Origin: Gammaproteobacteria bacterium
GTDB lineage: Bacteria > Pseudomonadota > Gammaproteobacteria > Pseudomonadales > Azotimanducaceae
DNA length: 41,735 nt
Assembly: GCA_009841635.1 (NCBI GenBank)
Contig: VXLJ01000004.1
Span: forward strand, 1-41,735
Direction of reading: 5' to 3'
The position numbers and the translations under genes are program-made. The notes beneath the pieces were generated by a model. The model saw only the letters and a list, made by a program, of their open reading frames with translations, made no database searches and was not told the origin of the DNA. Below are positions 26,451 through 35,978 of the stretch, in pieces. Numbering within the stretch: position 1 is the stretch's first letter; each line of letters opens with the position of its first letter.

Positions 26451-27206
26451 TTAATCCGAGTGCGTCAATGCCTGATGAAATTCAAGAAATGCCTCGAGTG
26501 CCAGTTCAGGATGCTCGAGAATGGCATTGTGACCAACCATCTCAAATTTTCGTAAAGTTGCATTTCGTAGACGATTGGCTATTTCCGTACTAGATCGCAG
26601 ATTCGGGTCATGACTACCAGTGCCGATGAGAACAGGCATGCTCAGTCGATCTATAACGTCAGATAGCAGCACTTTTCGTAATGCCGAAGCAGTCAATTGA
26701 GCGGCCTCCGGGTTCATATGCTCATTGAAACCAACACGGTCTAATCCAGTATCTATCCCAGCGACACGCCGCTCTTCTGCGGCAGCTCTGGTACCTTCTC
26801 GTTGTTGGTTTACATCAGGTAGATCCAGATTTGCAGCGTACAGAGCTGCCGAGTTAACGAATCCGGGAAATTTCGCGCAGAACCAAATGGCGGCTCTAGT
26901 ACCCCAGGATTGAGACCAGACATGCGTGTTTCGCACACCGAGCAAATCGAGAACGTATTTAGCATCGCGCGCATACTGTTCAAACGTAAATTGGTTTTCG
27001 TTTAGGTCTGACACGCTACTTTGGCCGTACCCGCGCACGTCAATGCGTATGACGAAGAATTGCTTTTCGAGCGTTGGTATGAGATGGTCCCAAACTCTCA
27101 AGGTGCTTTGGCCAGGAGGCCAGAGTAGAAGTGGCGATTGGTCTGCATTTCCGTCCATCTCGACGTAGAGATTGGCACCTTCAAATGGAATGGATTGAGT
27201 AGGCAT
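26451..27206 (-). CDS. Alpha/beta-fold hydrolase
   Basis: A 251-residue single-domain hydrolase. LLLWPPGQSTLRVWDHLIP is the oxyanion-loop region. RIDVRGYGQSS precedes the nucleophile elbow HVWSQSWGTRA, where the usual Gly-x-Ser-x-Gly starts with serine. GTGSHDPNLRSS gives the acid and MVGHNAILEHP the histidine, so the triad is intact. Substrate is unknown; relatives include esterases, haloperoxidase-like enzymes and C-C hydrolases. Upstream of the ATG (minus strand) GGAG lies about 8 bases away. It is divergent from sucA across a 634-base gap. Confidence 0.87.
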   Translation of the reverse strand: MPTQSIPFEGANLYVEMDGNADQSPLLLWPPGQSTLRVWDHLIPTLEKQFFVIRIDVRGYGQSSVSDLNENQFTFEQYARDAKYVLDLLGVRNTHVWSQSWGTRAAIWFCAKFPGFVNSAALYAANLDLPDVNQQREGTRAAAEERRVAGIDTGLDRVGFNEHMNPEAAQLTASALRKVLLSDVIDRLSMPVLIGTGSHDPNLRSSTEIANRLRNATLRKFEMVGHNAILEHPELALEAFLEFHQALTHSD

Positions 27207-27306
27207 TGAACTTGCTCCGCAATTTCATGCAACGATTATGGTAAAGACGCATGGGACAATCGATCCGGTTGCTCAAAGGAGCTTAAGTAGCGCTAAAAGT
27301 TAAAAG

Positions 27307-27329
27307 TAATTTCTTTAACTTATTGATTT
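27307..27329 (+). promoter_or_regulatory. Recurring intergenic motif, copy D (upstream of sucA)
   Basis: TAATT (27307-27311), seven bases ending TAA, then CTTATTGATTT (27319-27329), followed by AATAATTA to 27341. One mismatch to the 3' block consensus. It lies about 100 bases from the divergent hydrolase start and 511 from sucA. Confidence 0.5.
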
Positions 27330-27415
27330 GATGAATAATTAATGCTCGAATGCCTAAAACGACCGGGAACAACCAACCGTTCGCGATCGCAGACTGCGCG
27401 CAACCCACAAAAGAC

Positions 27416-27433
27416 GTCGTGAGTGCTCACGAC
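27416..27433. promoter_or_regulatory. 18-base palindrome between motif copies D and E
   Basis: GTCGTGAG (27416-27423), centre TG, CTCACGAC (27426-27433): perfect 8-base arms with almost no loop, the geometry of a dimeric-regulator operator rather than a hairpin terminator. It lies 408 bases before sucA and 210 from the divergent hydrolase. Confidence 0.4.
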
Positions 27434-27456
27434 TTCGTTGTGCGTATCGGACTAAA

Positions 27457-27479
27457 TAGCTTAACTAACTATTTGATAT
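27457..27479 (+). promoter_or_regulatory. Recurring intergenic motif, copy E (upstream of sucA)
   Basis: TAGCT (27457-27461, two mismatches to TAATT), seven bases ending TAA, then CTATTTGATAT (27469-27479), followed by TTAAATTAATTA. It lies 362 bases before sucA. The 3' block matches copy B best. Confidence 0.5.
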
Positions 27480-27840
27480 GGTTAAATTAATTAATTCAGT
27501 CAAATGCTTCCTATCAGTTGTCTAGTGCTCAATGGAACGAAGACCAGCGGCAACGAGATGTGCTGTTTTACAATGAATATTCAGAGCGCATTGAGTTACC
27601 GCCCACGAATTGCTCATCGCTCACGAACGCTTAGAACTTTCGCAACGTAACCACCAACATTTCTGTGCATTGTGAGTTTTAGCTAGGGTTCTGCAGTTGC
27701 GTTAAGTCAGTCATCCTCGGCGCAATTCCGCATCAACTGACACGACGCGTTTTTCAAGCTAATCCTTTTACTTAAATGCGCTTGTCTGGTTTTACAATGC
27801 TTAGGAGAGCAATCTACGAAGCGACTGGAGTAATTAACTT

Positions 27841-30681
27841 ATGGCCGAGTCTTTGCTCGAACGCATGCTCAGCAGTTCGCACCTTTCCGCAAATAGTGCT
27901 TCGTACATCGAAGCGATGTACGAACAGTACTTGGCAAACGCCAACGACGTCCCCGAGGAATGGCGAGATTACTTCAGCACGCTTGCAGTAAAAAGCAACC
28001 AAGGTGCCGATGTTGCGCATCGCACAGTTATCGATCATTTCGAACGATTAGGACGGAATCGATTCAAAGCTAAAGTCGATCGGGAGAGCAACGAGTACAT
28101 CTCCGAGCACGAGCGCAAGCAAATCCGTGTTCTTGAACTCGTCAATGAGTACCGATCGCGTGGCCATCGACGTGCAAAGATCGACCCCCTTGGTTTGATC
28201 GAACGATCGCCTTGTGACGAGCTTACGCTTGAGTGGCACCAACTATCCGCTGCGGATTTGGACACCGAATTTAGCACTGGCTCTTCTTCGTTCGTACAAC
28301 GTGAAACCGCCCCATTGCAGGAAATCATTGATGCATTAGAAGAGACCTACTGCAGTTCGATCGGTGCGGAATACACGTACATTAGTGACGAGCAACAAGA
28401 GCTCTATCTACGTCAACGCTTTGAATCCGTGCACTCTCAGGCCAATTTTGAGACGGACAAACAGCTACAGATCTTCGAACGCTTAACGGCGGCCGAAGGA
28501 TTAGAAAGTTACCTCCAAAACAGATACCCAGGGACCAAACGTTTTGGGTTGGAAGGAGGCGAAAGCTTGATTCCGATGATGCACGAAACGTTGCAACGGT
28601 TAGGTCACTGGGAGACGAAAGAATGTGTCATTGGCATGGCTCATCGTGGCCGGCTCAATGTGTTAGTGAACATCCTCGGTAAACGCACGTCTGACCTATT
28701 CGACGAATTTGAAGGTTCGATCCCCGAAGACGCAAACAGTGGCGACGTCAAGTATCACCAAGGTTTCTCATCAAACTTTTACACGCCAAAAGGTGAGATG
28801 CACGTTGCGTTGTCATTTAATCCTTCGCACCTAGAAATCATCGGTCCGGTTGTAGAGGGTTCAGTGCGTGCGCGCCAGGATCGTCGCAAGGATCCGTTGG
28901 GGACATTGGTTGCACCTGTCCTAATCCATGGTGACGCCGCATTCGCCGGACAAGGCGTTGTCATGGAAACGTTTCAGATGTCGCAGACCCGCGGTTATTT
29001 CACCGGTGGGACGATTCACGTCATATTGAATAATCAAATTGGTTTTACGACCAGCGAACGGGTAGACGCACGCTCCACGGAGTACTGCAGCGAAGTTGCG
29101 AAGATGGTTCAAGCTCCTATCCTGCACGTCAATGGCGACGACGTTGAAGCGGTGGTCTTCGCAGCGCAAGTCGCAACCGATTACCGATGTGCGTTTGGCC
29201 GGGACGTCGTGATTGACTTGGTGTGCTATCGCCGCCGTGGCCACAATGAAGCAGAAGACCCGTTCAAAACCCAGCCATTGATGTATGAAAAAATCCGAAG
29301 CCATCCGACGACTCGGGCTTTGTACGCGAAGAAACTTGAGCAACTTGGTGTGCTGCAACCTGGTCAAGCACATGAGATGGCAACGGAACTGCGTGATCGT
29401 TTAGATCGTGGTGAGCGGATCGCACTAAGTCTGGTAAGTGAACCGGATGAAGAGTTATTCGTAGATTGGCGACCATATTTGGGTCACGATTGGGATGCAC
29501 CTGCGGACACCACCTACAGTCGAACGGATTTACGCGAAATTGGGCAAGTTCTTGCGTCTTCGCCCACCGGATTTGTCGTACACAGACAGGTCGCAAAGAT
29601 CCTCGAGGACCGAGAAAAAATGTTGGCAGGTGCGGCCGAAGTCAATTGGGGCTGCGCTGAGATTGCGGCATACGCCTCTTTGCTCAAACAAGGTTTGAGT
29701 GTGCGATTGGTCGGTCAGGACGTGAGTATCGGCACCTTTAGTCACCGCCATGCCGCACTGTATTGCCAGCGTAGCGGGAGCGAATACATTGCTTTACAGC
29801 AATACCAAAACGATGAAACTCGTTTTTCGCTCTATAACTCGCTACTTTCCGAAGAAGCGGCTTTGGCGTTTGAATACGGCTACGCGACCACCACGCCTAA
29901 CGCACTGGTAATTTGGGAAGCACAGTTCGGGGACTTTGCAAACGGCGCGCAGGTCGTCATCGATCAGTTCCTCTCAAGTGGTGAAGCGAAGTGGGATCGA
30001 CTGTGTGGATTGGTCATGCTGTTGCCGCACGGCTATGAAGGTCAAGGACCGGAGCACTCATCGGCACGATTGGAGCGCTATTTACAGCTCTGCGCCGAAC
30101 ACAATATTCAAGTTTGTGTACCGTCGACTTCCGCGCAAATATTTCATCTTTTACGCCGTCAAGCGTTGCGCATGATGCGCCGACCATTGATCGTCATGTC
30201 ACCGAAGAGTTTGCTACGCCATAAACTGGCGACTTCAACAGTCGAGGAACTTGCAGATGGTGCTTGGCAGAACATCATCGGCGAATGCGATGAGATTGAC
30301 TTGGCGAAAGCCAAGCGTCTGGTGCTCTGTTCCGGCAAAGTGTTTTATGGCTTGCTGGAACAACGTCGACAGCAAGAAATGCACGACACGGCCATTGTGC
30401 GCATTGAGCAGTTGTATCCATTCCCTTCCGATGAGTTAGCGGCAGAACTTAGGCAGTTCTCGTCGCTAGAGGATGTTGTTTGGTGCCAGGAAGAACCTCG
30501 CAACCAGGGTGCTTGGTACTCCATGAAACATCGTCTAGAAAATGTCCTTGAATTAACGCACCCGAGACTAGCGTTTCGCTACGCTGGACGCGACGCGTAT
30601 GCAGCTCCAGCCAGTGGATTTCAAGTGCGGGCTACCGCGAGGCAGGAGAAACTCGTGCGCGAAGCGCTGCACGGAGGTTAA
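27841..30681 (+). CDS. sucA: 2-oxoglutarate dehydrogenase E1 component
   Basis: SucA decarboxylates 2-oxoglutarate with thiamine diphosphate and passes the succinyl group to SucB. The 946 residues are close to E. coli (933). The N-terminal SANSASYIEAMYEQYLAN is the E2/E3 binding segment. GMAHRGRLNVLVNI, GDAAFAGQGVVMETFQMS and NNQIGFTT make the ThDP/Mg site; GHNEAEDPFKTQPLMYEKI is typical, and the transketolase-like C-terminal half is complete. ATG 27841 is fixed by a TAA two codons before it; only a weak GGAG lies upstream. sucB starts 4 bases after its stop. Confidence 0.97.
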   Translation: MAESLLERMLSSSHLSANSASYIEAMYEQYLANANDVPEEWRDYFSTLAVKSNQGADVAHRTVIDHFERLGRNRFKAKVDRESNEYISEHERKQIRVLELVNEYRSRGHRRAKIDPLGLIERSPCDELTLEWHQLSAADLDTEFSTGSSSFVQRETAPLQEIIDALEETYCSSIGAEYTYISDEQQELYLRQRFESVHSQANFETDKQLQIFERLTAAEGLESYLQNRYPGTKRFGLEGGESLIPMMHETLQRLGHWETKECVIGMAHRGRLNVLVNILGKRTSDLFDEFEGSIPEDANSGDVKYHQGFSSNFYTPKGEMHVALSFNPSHLEIIGPVVEGSVRARQDRRKDPLGTLVAPVLIHGDAAFAGQGVVMETFQMSQTRGYFTGGTIHVILNNQIGFTTSERVDARSTEYCSEVAKMVQAPILHVNGDDVEAVVFAAQVATDYRCAFGRDVVIDLVCYRRRGHNEAEDPFKTQPLMYEKIRSHPTTRALYAKKLEQLGVLQPGQAHEMATELRDRLDRGERIALSLVSEPDEELFVDWRPYLGHDWDAPADTTYSRTDLREIGQVLASSPTGFVVHRQVAKILEDREKMLAGAAEVNWGCAEIAAYASLLKQGLSVRLVGQDVSIGTFSHRHAALYCQRSGSEYIALQQYQNDETRFSLYNSLLSEEAALAFEYGYATTTPNALVIWEAQFGDFANGAQVVIDQFLSSGEAKWDRLCGLVMLLPHGYEGQGPEHSSARLERYLQLCAEHNIQVCVPSTSAQIFHLLRRQALRMMRRPLIVMSPKSLLRHKLATSTVEELADGAWQNIIGECDEIDLAKAKRLVLCSGKVFYGLLEQRRQQEMHDTAIVRIEQLYPFPSDELAAELRQFSSLEDVVWCQEEPRNQGAWYSMKHRLENVLELTHPRLAFRYAGRDAYAAPASGFQVRATARQEKLVREALHGG

Positions 30682-30684
30682 GCG

Positions 30685-31908
30685 ATGGAAATAAGAGCAC
30701 CCAAATTTCCTGAATCCATTTCCGAAGGTGAACTCACCAAGTGGTATCACGACGTTGGTGATTTCGTTGAACGAGATGAGTTGCTAGCGGACGTCGAAAC
30801 AGAGAAAACAACGATCGAGATTGTGGCGCAGGCGAATGGTGTCATTTCGAATTTGCATAAGCAAGAGGGCGATCTGGTCGAAAGCGAAGAAGTGCTTTGC
30901 GAGATCGACGAGTCCGCGACTGCTCCGCAATCGACTAGCACCACAGAAACGCCTATTAACAGCACAGATGAGCCGGCGGAAATTACGGCATCGCCAGCTG
31001 CGCGGAAACTCGCAACGGAACACGATCTGAATATCGCACTAGTCAATGGCACAGGTCGTTCTGGCATGGTGACGAAAGACGATGTGTCGAAAGCGCTTGA
31101 CGCGATGCGTCAAGTATCGAAGCCAACGGTGGATGAAGCGTCCGAAAACCTAGCTTCTGAGCGCATGGCTGAGTTGGACGCAAGTGGGGTAGACGGCACC
31201 AATACCCGAGTAGAACGCCGCTTACCGATGACACGCTTGCGCGCTACGATCGCGCGGCGGTTAGTAGAGGTGCAACAAACCTCCGCAATGCTAACCACGT
31301 TCAATGAAGCGAACATGGATCCGATCATGCGGATGCGTCGTCAGTATCAGGAAGAGTTCGTCAAACGGCACAACGGTACGCGCCTCGGCTTTATGAGTTT
31401 CTTCGTCCGCGCCGCCGTTGAAGCGCTTAAACGCTTTCCCGCCGTGAATGCGTCGATCGATGGCGAGGACGTGGTTTACCACGGTTATTACGACATAGGC
31501 GTGGCCGTTAGCACCGAGCGCGGCTTGGTGGTTCCGGTTGTACGCGACGCCGATGCATTAGGTTTGCATCAGATTGAGGACCAGATCGTCGAATTTGGTC
31601 AAAAGGCGCGAGATAACAAACTCGCAATCGACGACATGACTGGTGGCACGTTCACTATTTCCAATGGTGGCGTGTTCGGATCATTGTTGTCGACACCTAT
31701 TCTCAATCCACCGCAAACCGCCATTCTTGGCATGCATGCGATTCAAGATCGACCTGTCGTGGAAGACGGTGAGATTGTGGTGCGGCCGATGATGTATTTA
31801 GCGTTGTCCTATGACCATCGTTTGATCGATGGTCAAGAAGCGGTGCGGTTCCTTGTGACTATCAAAGGAATGATTGAAGACCCAGCGCGCATATTGCTTG
31901 AACTTTAG
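30685..31908 (+). CDS. sucB: Dihydrolipoyl succinyltransferase (E2 of 2-oxoglutarate dehydrogenase)
   Basis: SucB carries succinyl groups from SucA to CoA. The 407 residues have one lipoyl domain (1-75) with Lys41 in ETEKTTIEI, where the more common sequence is ETDKV. A Ser/Thr-rich linker follows, then the E1/E3-binding domain (about 99-137, [14 protein letters not shown] to [12 protein letters not shown]) and the catalytic domain with His378 and Asp382 in [14 protein letters not shown] at 30673-30677, 7 bases before the ATG and overlapping the end of sucA, is the best ribosome binding site in the window. Confidence 0.95.
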   Translation: MEIRAPKFPESISEGELTKWYHDVGDFVERDELLADVETEKTTIEIVAQANGVISNLHKQEGDLVESEEVLCEIDESATAPQSTSTTETPINSTDEPAEITASPAARKLATEHDLNIALVNGTGRSGMVTKDDVSKALDAMRQVSKPTVDEASENLASERMAELDASGVDGTNTRVERRLPMTRLRATIARRLVEVQQTSAMLTTFNEANMDPIMRMRRQYQEEFVKRHNGTRLGFMSFFVRAAVEALKRFPAVNASIDGEDVVYHGYYDIGVAVSTERGLVVPVVRDADALGLHQIEDQIVEFGQKARDNKLAIDDMTGGTFTISNGGVFGSLLSTPILNPPQTAILGMHAIQDRPVVEDGEIVVRPMMYLALSYDHRLIDGQEAVRFLVTIKGMIEDPARILLEL

Positions 31909-31927
31909 CTTGAATTAGGAAATTACA

Positions 31928-33364
31928 TTGAGCGATTCATATGACATTGTGGTGATCGGTGCTGGACCCGCGGGATATCACGCGGCCATCCGCGCAGCGC
32001 AGCTAGGCATGAGTGTTGCCTGTGTCGATAAAACGTTAGGGGCAAACGGTGAAGCGTCGTTAGGCGGCACGTGCCTGAATGTCGGCTGCATTCCTTCCAA
32101 AGCTTTGTTGGACGTATCGCATCGATTTGCCACAACGAAGGACTTTGCAGCGCTTGGACTGAAAGTAGCGGATGTAGAGCTGGATTTAGCTGGTGTACAA
32201 GCGCACAAAGACAGTGTCGTCCAAAAACTCACAAGTGGCGTAGGCATGCTGTTCAAAGGCAACGGGGTTACGCCTTATCAAGGTGTTGGTTCGCTGTTAC
32301 CCGGGTCGGACGTCAAGGTCACCAAACCCGATGGTTCCGAAGAAACGCTCGTCGCGAAGCACGTCATACTGGCAACTGGCTCGGAACCTATGCGTATTGG
32401 CGCAGCGCCCGTCGATAACGATCGCATTGTGGATTCAACCGGCGCACTGGAGTTCACAGAGGTGCCGAAACGGCTCGGCATCATCGGCGCTGGCATTATT
32501 GGACTCGAGCTAGGCAGTGTATGGGCGCGTTTCGGTTCTGAGGTTGTGGTGTTAGAAGCGCTCGAGAAATTTCTGCCTAGTGCGGATGAGCGAATCGCTC
32601 GTGATGCCTTGCGGTCGTTTACCAAACAAGGTCTGGATATTCGCTTAGGCACACGTGTCCTGCACAGTGAAAACTACGGCGATGGCGTACGAGTGACATA
32701 TCTTGTGAACGACGAAGAACAATCACTTGAATGTGACAAGCTGATTGTCGCCGTTGGACGAGCCCCATATACCGCGCAATTGCTAGACGACGATAGTGCT
32801 GTTAATTTGGATGAGCGCGGCTTTATCTTCGTCAATGAGCAATGTGAAACCGATGCTTCTGACGTTTACGCCGTGGGTGATGCAGTGCGTGGTCCGATGC
32901 TTGCACATAAAGGCATGGAAGAAGGCGTCATGGTGGCGGAAAGGATTGCCGGTGCCAAACCCTCTGTTAACTACGACTGCATTCCTTCAGTTATTTACAC
33001 GCACCCAGAAATCGCTTGGGTAGGGCAGACAGAGCAAGAACTGCGAGAGAACGGTCAAGATTACAAGGCAGGCTCGTTTTCGTTGGGTGCAAACGGCCGC
33101 GCATTGGCGAGCGCGGACGCTGAAGGCATGGTGAAGATCGTTTCCGATGCTGATTCCGATCGCATTCTTGGTGTGCATGTGCTAGGGCCACAAGCATCTG
33201 AACTCATTGCGCAAGCGGTCATTGCCATGGAATTTGGCGCAACGGCTGAAGATTTGGGTCTGATCATGTTCGCGCATCCGACATTGTCAGAAGCGGTGCA
33301 CGAAGCAGCGCTGGGCGTTGCCGGACACGCGATACATGCGGTTAATCGCCAACGCCGCAAGTAG
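31928..33364 (+). CDS. lpdA: Dihydrolipoyl dehydrogenase (E3)
   Basis: LpdA reoxidises the dihydrolipoyl groups of SucB and of other 2-oxo acid dehydrogenases, making NADH. The 478 residues include the FAD site VVIGAGPAGYHAAI, the redox disulfide Cys49 and Cys54 in GGTCLNVGCIPSKALL, the NAD site GIIGAGIIGLELGSVWARFG, and the His-Glu pair in AHPTLSEAVHEA. The start is TTG at 31928, with AGGA (31917-31920) 7 bases before it; there is no suitable ATG. It is placed within the suc cluster, 19 bases after sucB, so it probably serves this complex first. Confidence 0.95.
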   Translation: MSDSYDIVVIGAGPAGYHAAIRAAQLGMSVACVDKTLGANGEASLGGTCLNVGCIPSKALLDVSHRFATTKDFAALGLKVADVELDLAGVQAHKDSVVQKLTSGVGMLFKGNGVTPYQGVGSLLPGSDVKVTKPDGSEETLVAKHVILATGSEPMRIGAAPVDNDRIVDSTGALEFTEVPKRLGIIGAGIIGLELGSVWARFGSEVVVLEALEKFLPSADERIARDALRSFTKQGLDIRLGTRVLHSENYGDGVRVTYLVNDEEQSLECDKLIVAVGRAPYTAQLLDDDSAVNLDERGFIFVNEQCETDASDVYAVGDAVRGPMLAHKGMEEGVMVAERIAGAKPSVNYDCIPSVIYTHPEIAWVGQTEQELRENGQDYKAGSFSLGANGRALASADAEGMVKIVSDADSDRILGVHVLGPQASELIAQAVIAMEFGATAEDLGLIMFAHPTLSEAVHEAALGVAGHAIHAVNRQRRK

Positions 33365-33405
33365 CAGCGCGACACCAGGGATCGTCATGTCGTACAGATG
33401 CGCTT

Positions 33406-33651
33406 GTGCTTGAATTTTTGTTAGCGATCGCGTTGTTGGGATTGGTGCTATATGCTCTGATCTACGTTGGCGTGGTCGTCGTGCTGGTCGTTCTAGCCGT
33501 CGCGCTGTTAGCGTTGTTGTTCTCGGGTATTGGAATTGCGCTGGGTATTGCTCTCGTTGGTGTAGCGCTCTACATCACCTATGGCATCTTTAAGAAAATC
33601 ATTGCAAACGAACATGCGAATGATCCGCACTCAGCAATGAACGATGAATAG
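33406..33651 (+). CDS. Small hydrophobic membrane protein of unknown function
   Basis: An 81-residue protein from GTG 33406. Residues 3 to about 60 are almost entirely Val, Leu, Ile, Ala and Gly, enough for two membrane helices with a turn near GIGIA. The tail KKIIANEHANDPHSAMNDE is polar. I do not recognise the family; it recalls small two-helix proteins. It lies between lpdA (42 bases upstream) and sucC (177 bases downstream) on the same strand, so it is probably co-transcribed with suc genes. There is no clear ribosome binding site. The even spacing of hydrophobic residues and the clean stop argue for a real gene. Confidence 0.6.
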   Translation: MLEFLLAIALLGLVLYALIYVGVVVVLVVLAVALLALLFSGIGIALGIALVGVALYITYGIFKKIIANEHANDPHSAMNDE

Positions 33652-33828
33652 GGTGAAACGTAGTTAGAGCCGCCACCACTGAGCCGAAACCTATTCGTAA
33701 AAATCTAACGTCGCGCCGATATATTTGCCGAGACATGGTCAATCCACACCGAGAGATGAGCTCGACCACCATGACCACAATTACGCTGCACGCGATGTCG
33801 CAATAACTGGCTCCAGCGCAACTACTTC

Positions 33829-35004
33829 ATGAATCTACACGAATATCAAAGCAAGCAGTTATTTGCCGACTACGGGTTGCCGGTGTCACGAGGTCACGTC
33901 GCGCATAGCGCCGATGAAGCCATTGCTGGGGCACGGGCACTTGCTGGCGAAAGCTGGGTCGTAAAAGTGCAAGTTCACGCGGGTGGCCGAGGTAAAGCAG
34001 GAGGTGTTGAGCTGGTTGGCAGCGAAGCAGATCTCCGAGCGTTCGCGGAACGATGGCTTGGCAATCGCATTCACACGGTTCAAACCGCCGCCGATGGTCA
34101 GCCCGTGACGACTTTGTATGTAGAAGAGCTCACCGCGATTGACACCGAACTTTATCTTGGCGTCGTTATTGATCGTGCTACGGCCCGCGTGGTCGTTATG
34201 GCGTCAGCCGAAGGTGGGGTAGAAATCGAAACGGTTGCCGCGGAAACGCCAGATAAGATTTTTCGTGAGACCATTGATCCAAGCATTGGCGCGCAAGCCT
34301 ATCAAGGTCGCAGACTTGCTTTTCAACTTGGTATGAGTGGCGCTCAAATAGGTCAGTTCACTGAGTTGTTTCTGAATTTGTGCAGGTTGTTTTACGAACT
34401 GGACTGTTCGCTGGTGGAAATCAATCCGCTCGTCATTACCAAAGCAGGCGACATTCATTGCTTAGACGCAAAAATCAACGTGGATAGCAATGCGCTGTTT
34501 CGACACCCTGAACTAGCAGAACTGCATGATCCTTCGCAAGAAGACGAGCGAGAAGCACAAGCGGCAGAGTTTGACCTGAACTATGTTGCATTGGACGGCA
34601 ATATCGGCTGTATGGTGAACGGCGCAGGCTTGGCGATGGGAACGATGGACCTTGTCAAGCTGCGCGGTGGCATGCCAGCCAACTTTCTCGACGTGGGTGG
34701 CGGTGTCACGGTTGAGTCCGTGTCGCAGGCCTTCAAAATCATTTTGGCTGATCCCGAAGTTAGAGCCGTTCTGATCAATATTTTCGGTGGCATCGTCTCA
34801 TGTGCCGATATCGCAGATGGCATTGTTCGTGCCGTGCAAGAGGTTGGCGTCGAAGTACCAGTGATTGTGCGATTTGATGGCAATAACGCCGCAGCGGGAT
34901 CTGCAAAACTTGCCGCGAGCGGCTTAAACATCATCACGGCCGATTCCCTCCCGGAAGCCGCTGAAAAGGCAGTCGCCGCATCGAATGCAGGAGCTGCTGC
35001 ATGA
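33829..35004 (+). CDS. sucC: Succinyl-CoA synthetase beta subunit
   Basis: SucC with SucD makes ATP or GTP from succinyl-CoA. The 391 residues (E. coli 388) start [21 protein letters not shown]. The ATP-grasp part has [19 protein letters not shown] and the metal-binding [28 protein letters not shown] and NFLDVGGG follow, with [18 protein letters not shown] in the ligase domain. There is no Shine-Dalgarno sequence at the ATG. The stop overlaps the sucD start as ATGA. Confidence 0.96.
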   Translation: MNLHEYQSKQLFADYGLPVSRGHVAHSADEAIAGARALAGESWVVKVQVHAGGRGKAGGVELVGSEADLRAFAERWLGNRIHTVQTAADGQPVTTLYVEELTAIDTELYLGVVIDRATARVVVMASAEGGVEIETVAAETPDKIFRETIDPSIGAQAYQGRRLAFQLGMSGAQIGQFTELFLNLCRLFYELDCSLVEINPLVITKAGDIHCLDAKINVDSNALFRHPELAELHDPSQEDEREAQAAEFDLNYVALDGNIGCMVNGAGLAMGTMDLVKLRGGMPANFLDVGGGVTVESVSQAFKIILADPEVRAVLINIFGGIVSCADIADGIVRAVQEVGVEVPVIVRFDGNNAAAGSAKLAASGLNIITADSLPEAAEKAVAASNAGAAA

Positions 35005-35870
35005 GTGTTCTAGTGGACCGCACCACCAAAGTCATCTGCCAAGGTATTACAGGTTCGCAAGGCACATTGCACACAGAGCAAGCGCTCGCGTACGGTACCA
35101 GGATGGTAGGTGGCGTAACCCCCGGTAAGGGCGGCACCAAGCACCTTGGTTTACCTGTATTCGATACCGTCTCCGAAGCGGCGGCGAGCACGGGTGCCAC
35201 AGCCTCCGTGATCTACGTGCCCGCACGATTTTGCTACGACTCGATACTGGAATCAGTGGACGCAGGCATCGAGTTGATCGTGTGTATCACCGAAGGGATT
35301 CCTACGTTGGACATGTTGCGGGTGAAACACCATTTGGAAGGTTCGCGCACACGTCTCGTAGGGCCGAACTGTCCGGGTGTCATAACGCCGGGTGAATGCA
35401 AGATCGGCATCATGCCTGGCGAGATTCACTTGCCCGGCAAGATTGGTGTGGTGTCGCGCTCAGGCACATTGACATATGAAGCGGTCAAGCAAACAACCGA
35501 CGCTGGCTTAGGCCAGACGACCTGTGTTGGCATTGGTGGCGACCCATTGCCTGGGACTCACTTTATTGACGTCCTTCGACTATTTCAAGAAGATCCCGCC
35601 ACTGCGGCAATCGTGATGGTCGGTGAGATTGGCGGCAGCGCTGAAGAAGAAGCGGCCGAGTTTATTGCCAGTTACGTGACGAAACCAGTGGTTGCCTATA
35701 TAGCCGGTGTGACCGCACCTAAAGGGAAACGCATGGGGCACGCGGGTGCGATTATTGCAGGTGGCAAAGGCACCGCTGAAGAGAAGTTTGCCGCACTGCG
35801 CGAAGCGGGTGCCCACACCGTGAACAACCTTGCAGAAATTGGCGATGTCCTGCGCGACTTGAACCTGTAG
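35001..35870 (+). CDS. sucD: Succinyl-CoA synthetase alpha subunit
   Basis: SucD holds the phosphorylated histidine, His247 in [17 protein letters not shown] (E. coli His246). The 289 residues match the family length. [19 protein letters not shown] is the CoA site, with [20 protein letters not shown] in the middle and [14 protein letters not shown] after it. AGGAG at 34989-34993 lies 7 bases before the ATG, which overlaps the sucC stop. It is the last gene of the suc cluster; htpG follows after 108 bases. Confidence 0.96.
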   Translation: MSVLVDRTTKVICQGITGSQGTLHTEQALAYGTRMVGGVTPGKGGTKHLGLPVFDTVSEAAASTGATASVIYVPARFCYDSILESVDAGIELIVCITEGIPTLDMLRVKHHLEGSRTRLVGPNCPGVITPGECKIGIMPGEIHLPGKIGVVSRSGTLTYEAVKQTTDAGLGQTTCVGIGGDPLPGTHFIDVLRLFQEDPATAAIVMVGEIGGSAEEEAAEFIASYVTKPVVAYIAGVTAPKGKRMGHAGAIIAGGKGTAEEKFAALREAGAHTVNNLAEIGDVLRDLNL

Positions 35871-35978
35871 CGGAATTCACCAAAATTTCCCGCCCGTGAA
35901 CGCTGACACCGTTGATTTACGGCGTTCTGTCCACATATTTCATCCAACATCCTGATTCGACGAATTGAGTCTCTAGCC

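Larger units (their letters stand above)
27207..27840. other. Divergent intergenic region upstream of sucA
   Basis: A 634-base stretch between a minus-strand hydrolase and sucA, with no convincing gene. It holds two copies of the recurring motif (27307 and 27457), with an 18-base palindrome between them (27416-27433), and AT-rich tracts such as TTAAATTAATTAATT. The sucA promoter must be here. TACAAT at 27793-27798 is a possible -10, but no -35 is correctly spaced. The size is large for a plain promoter region. Confidence 0.6.
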
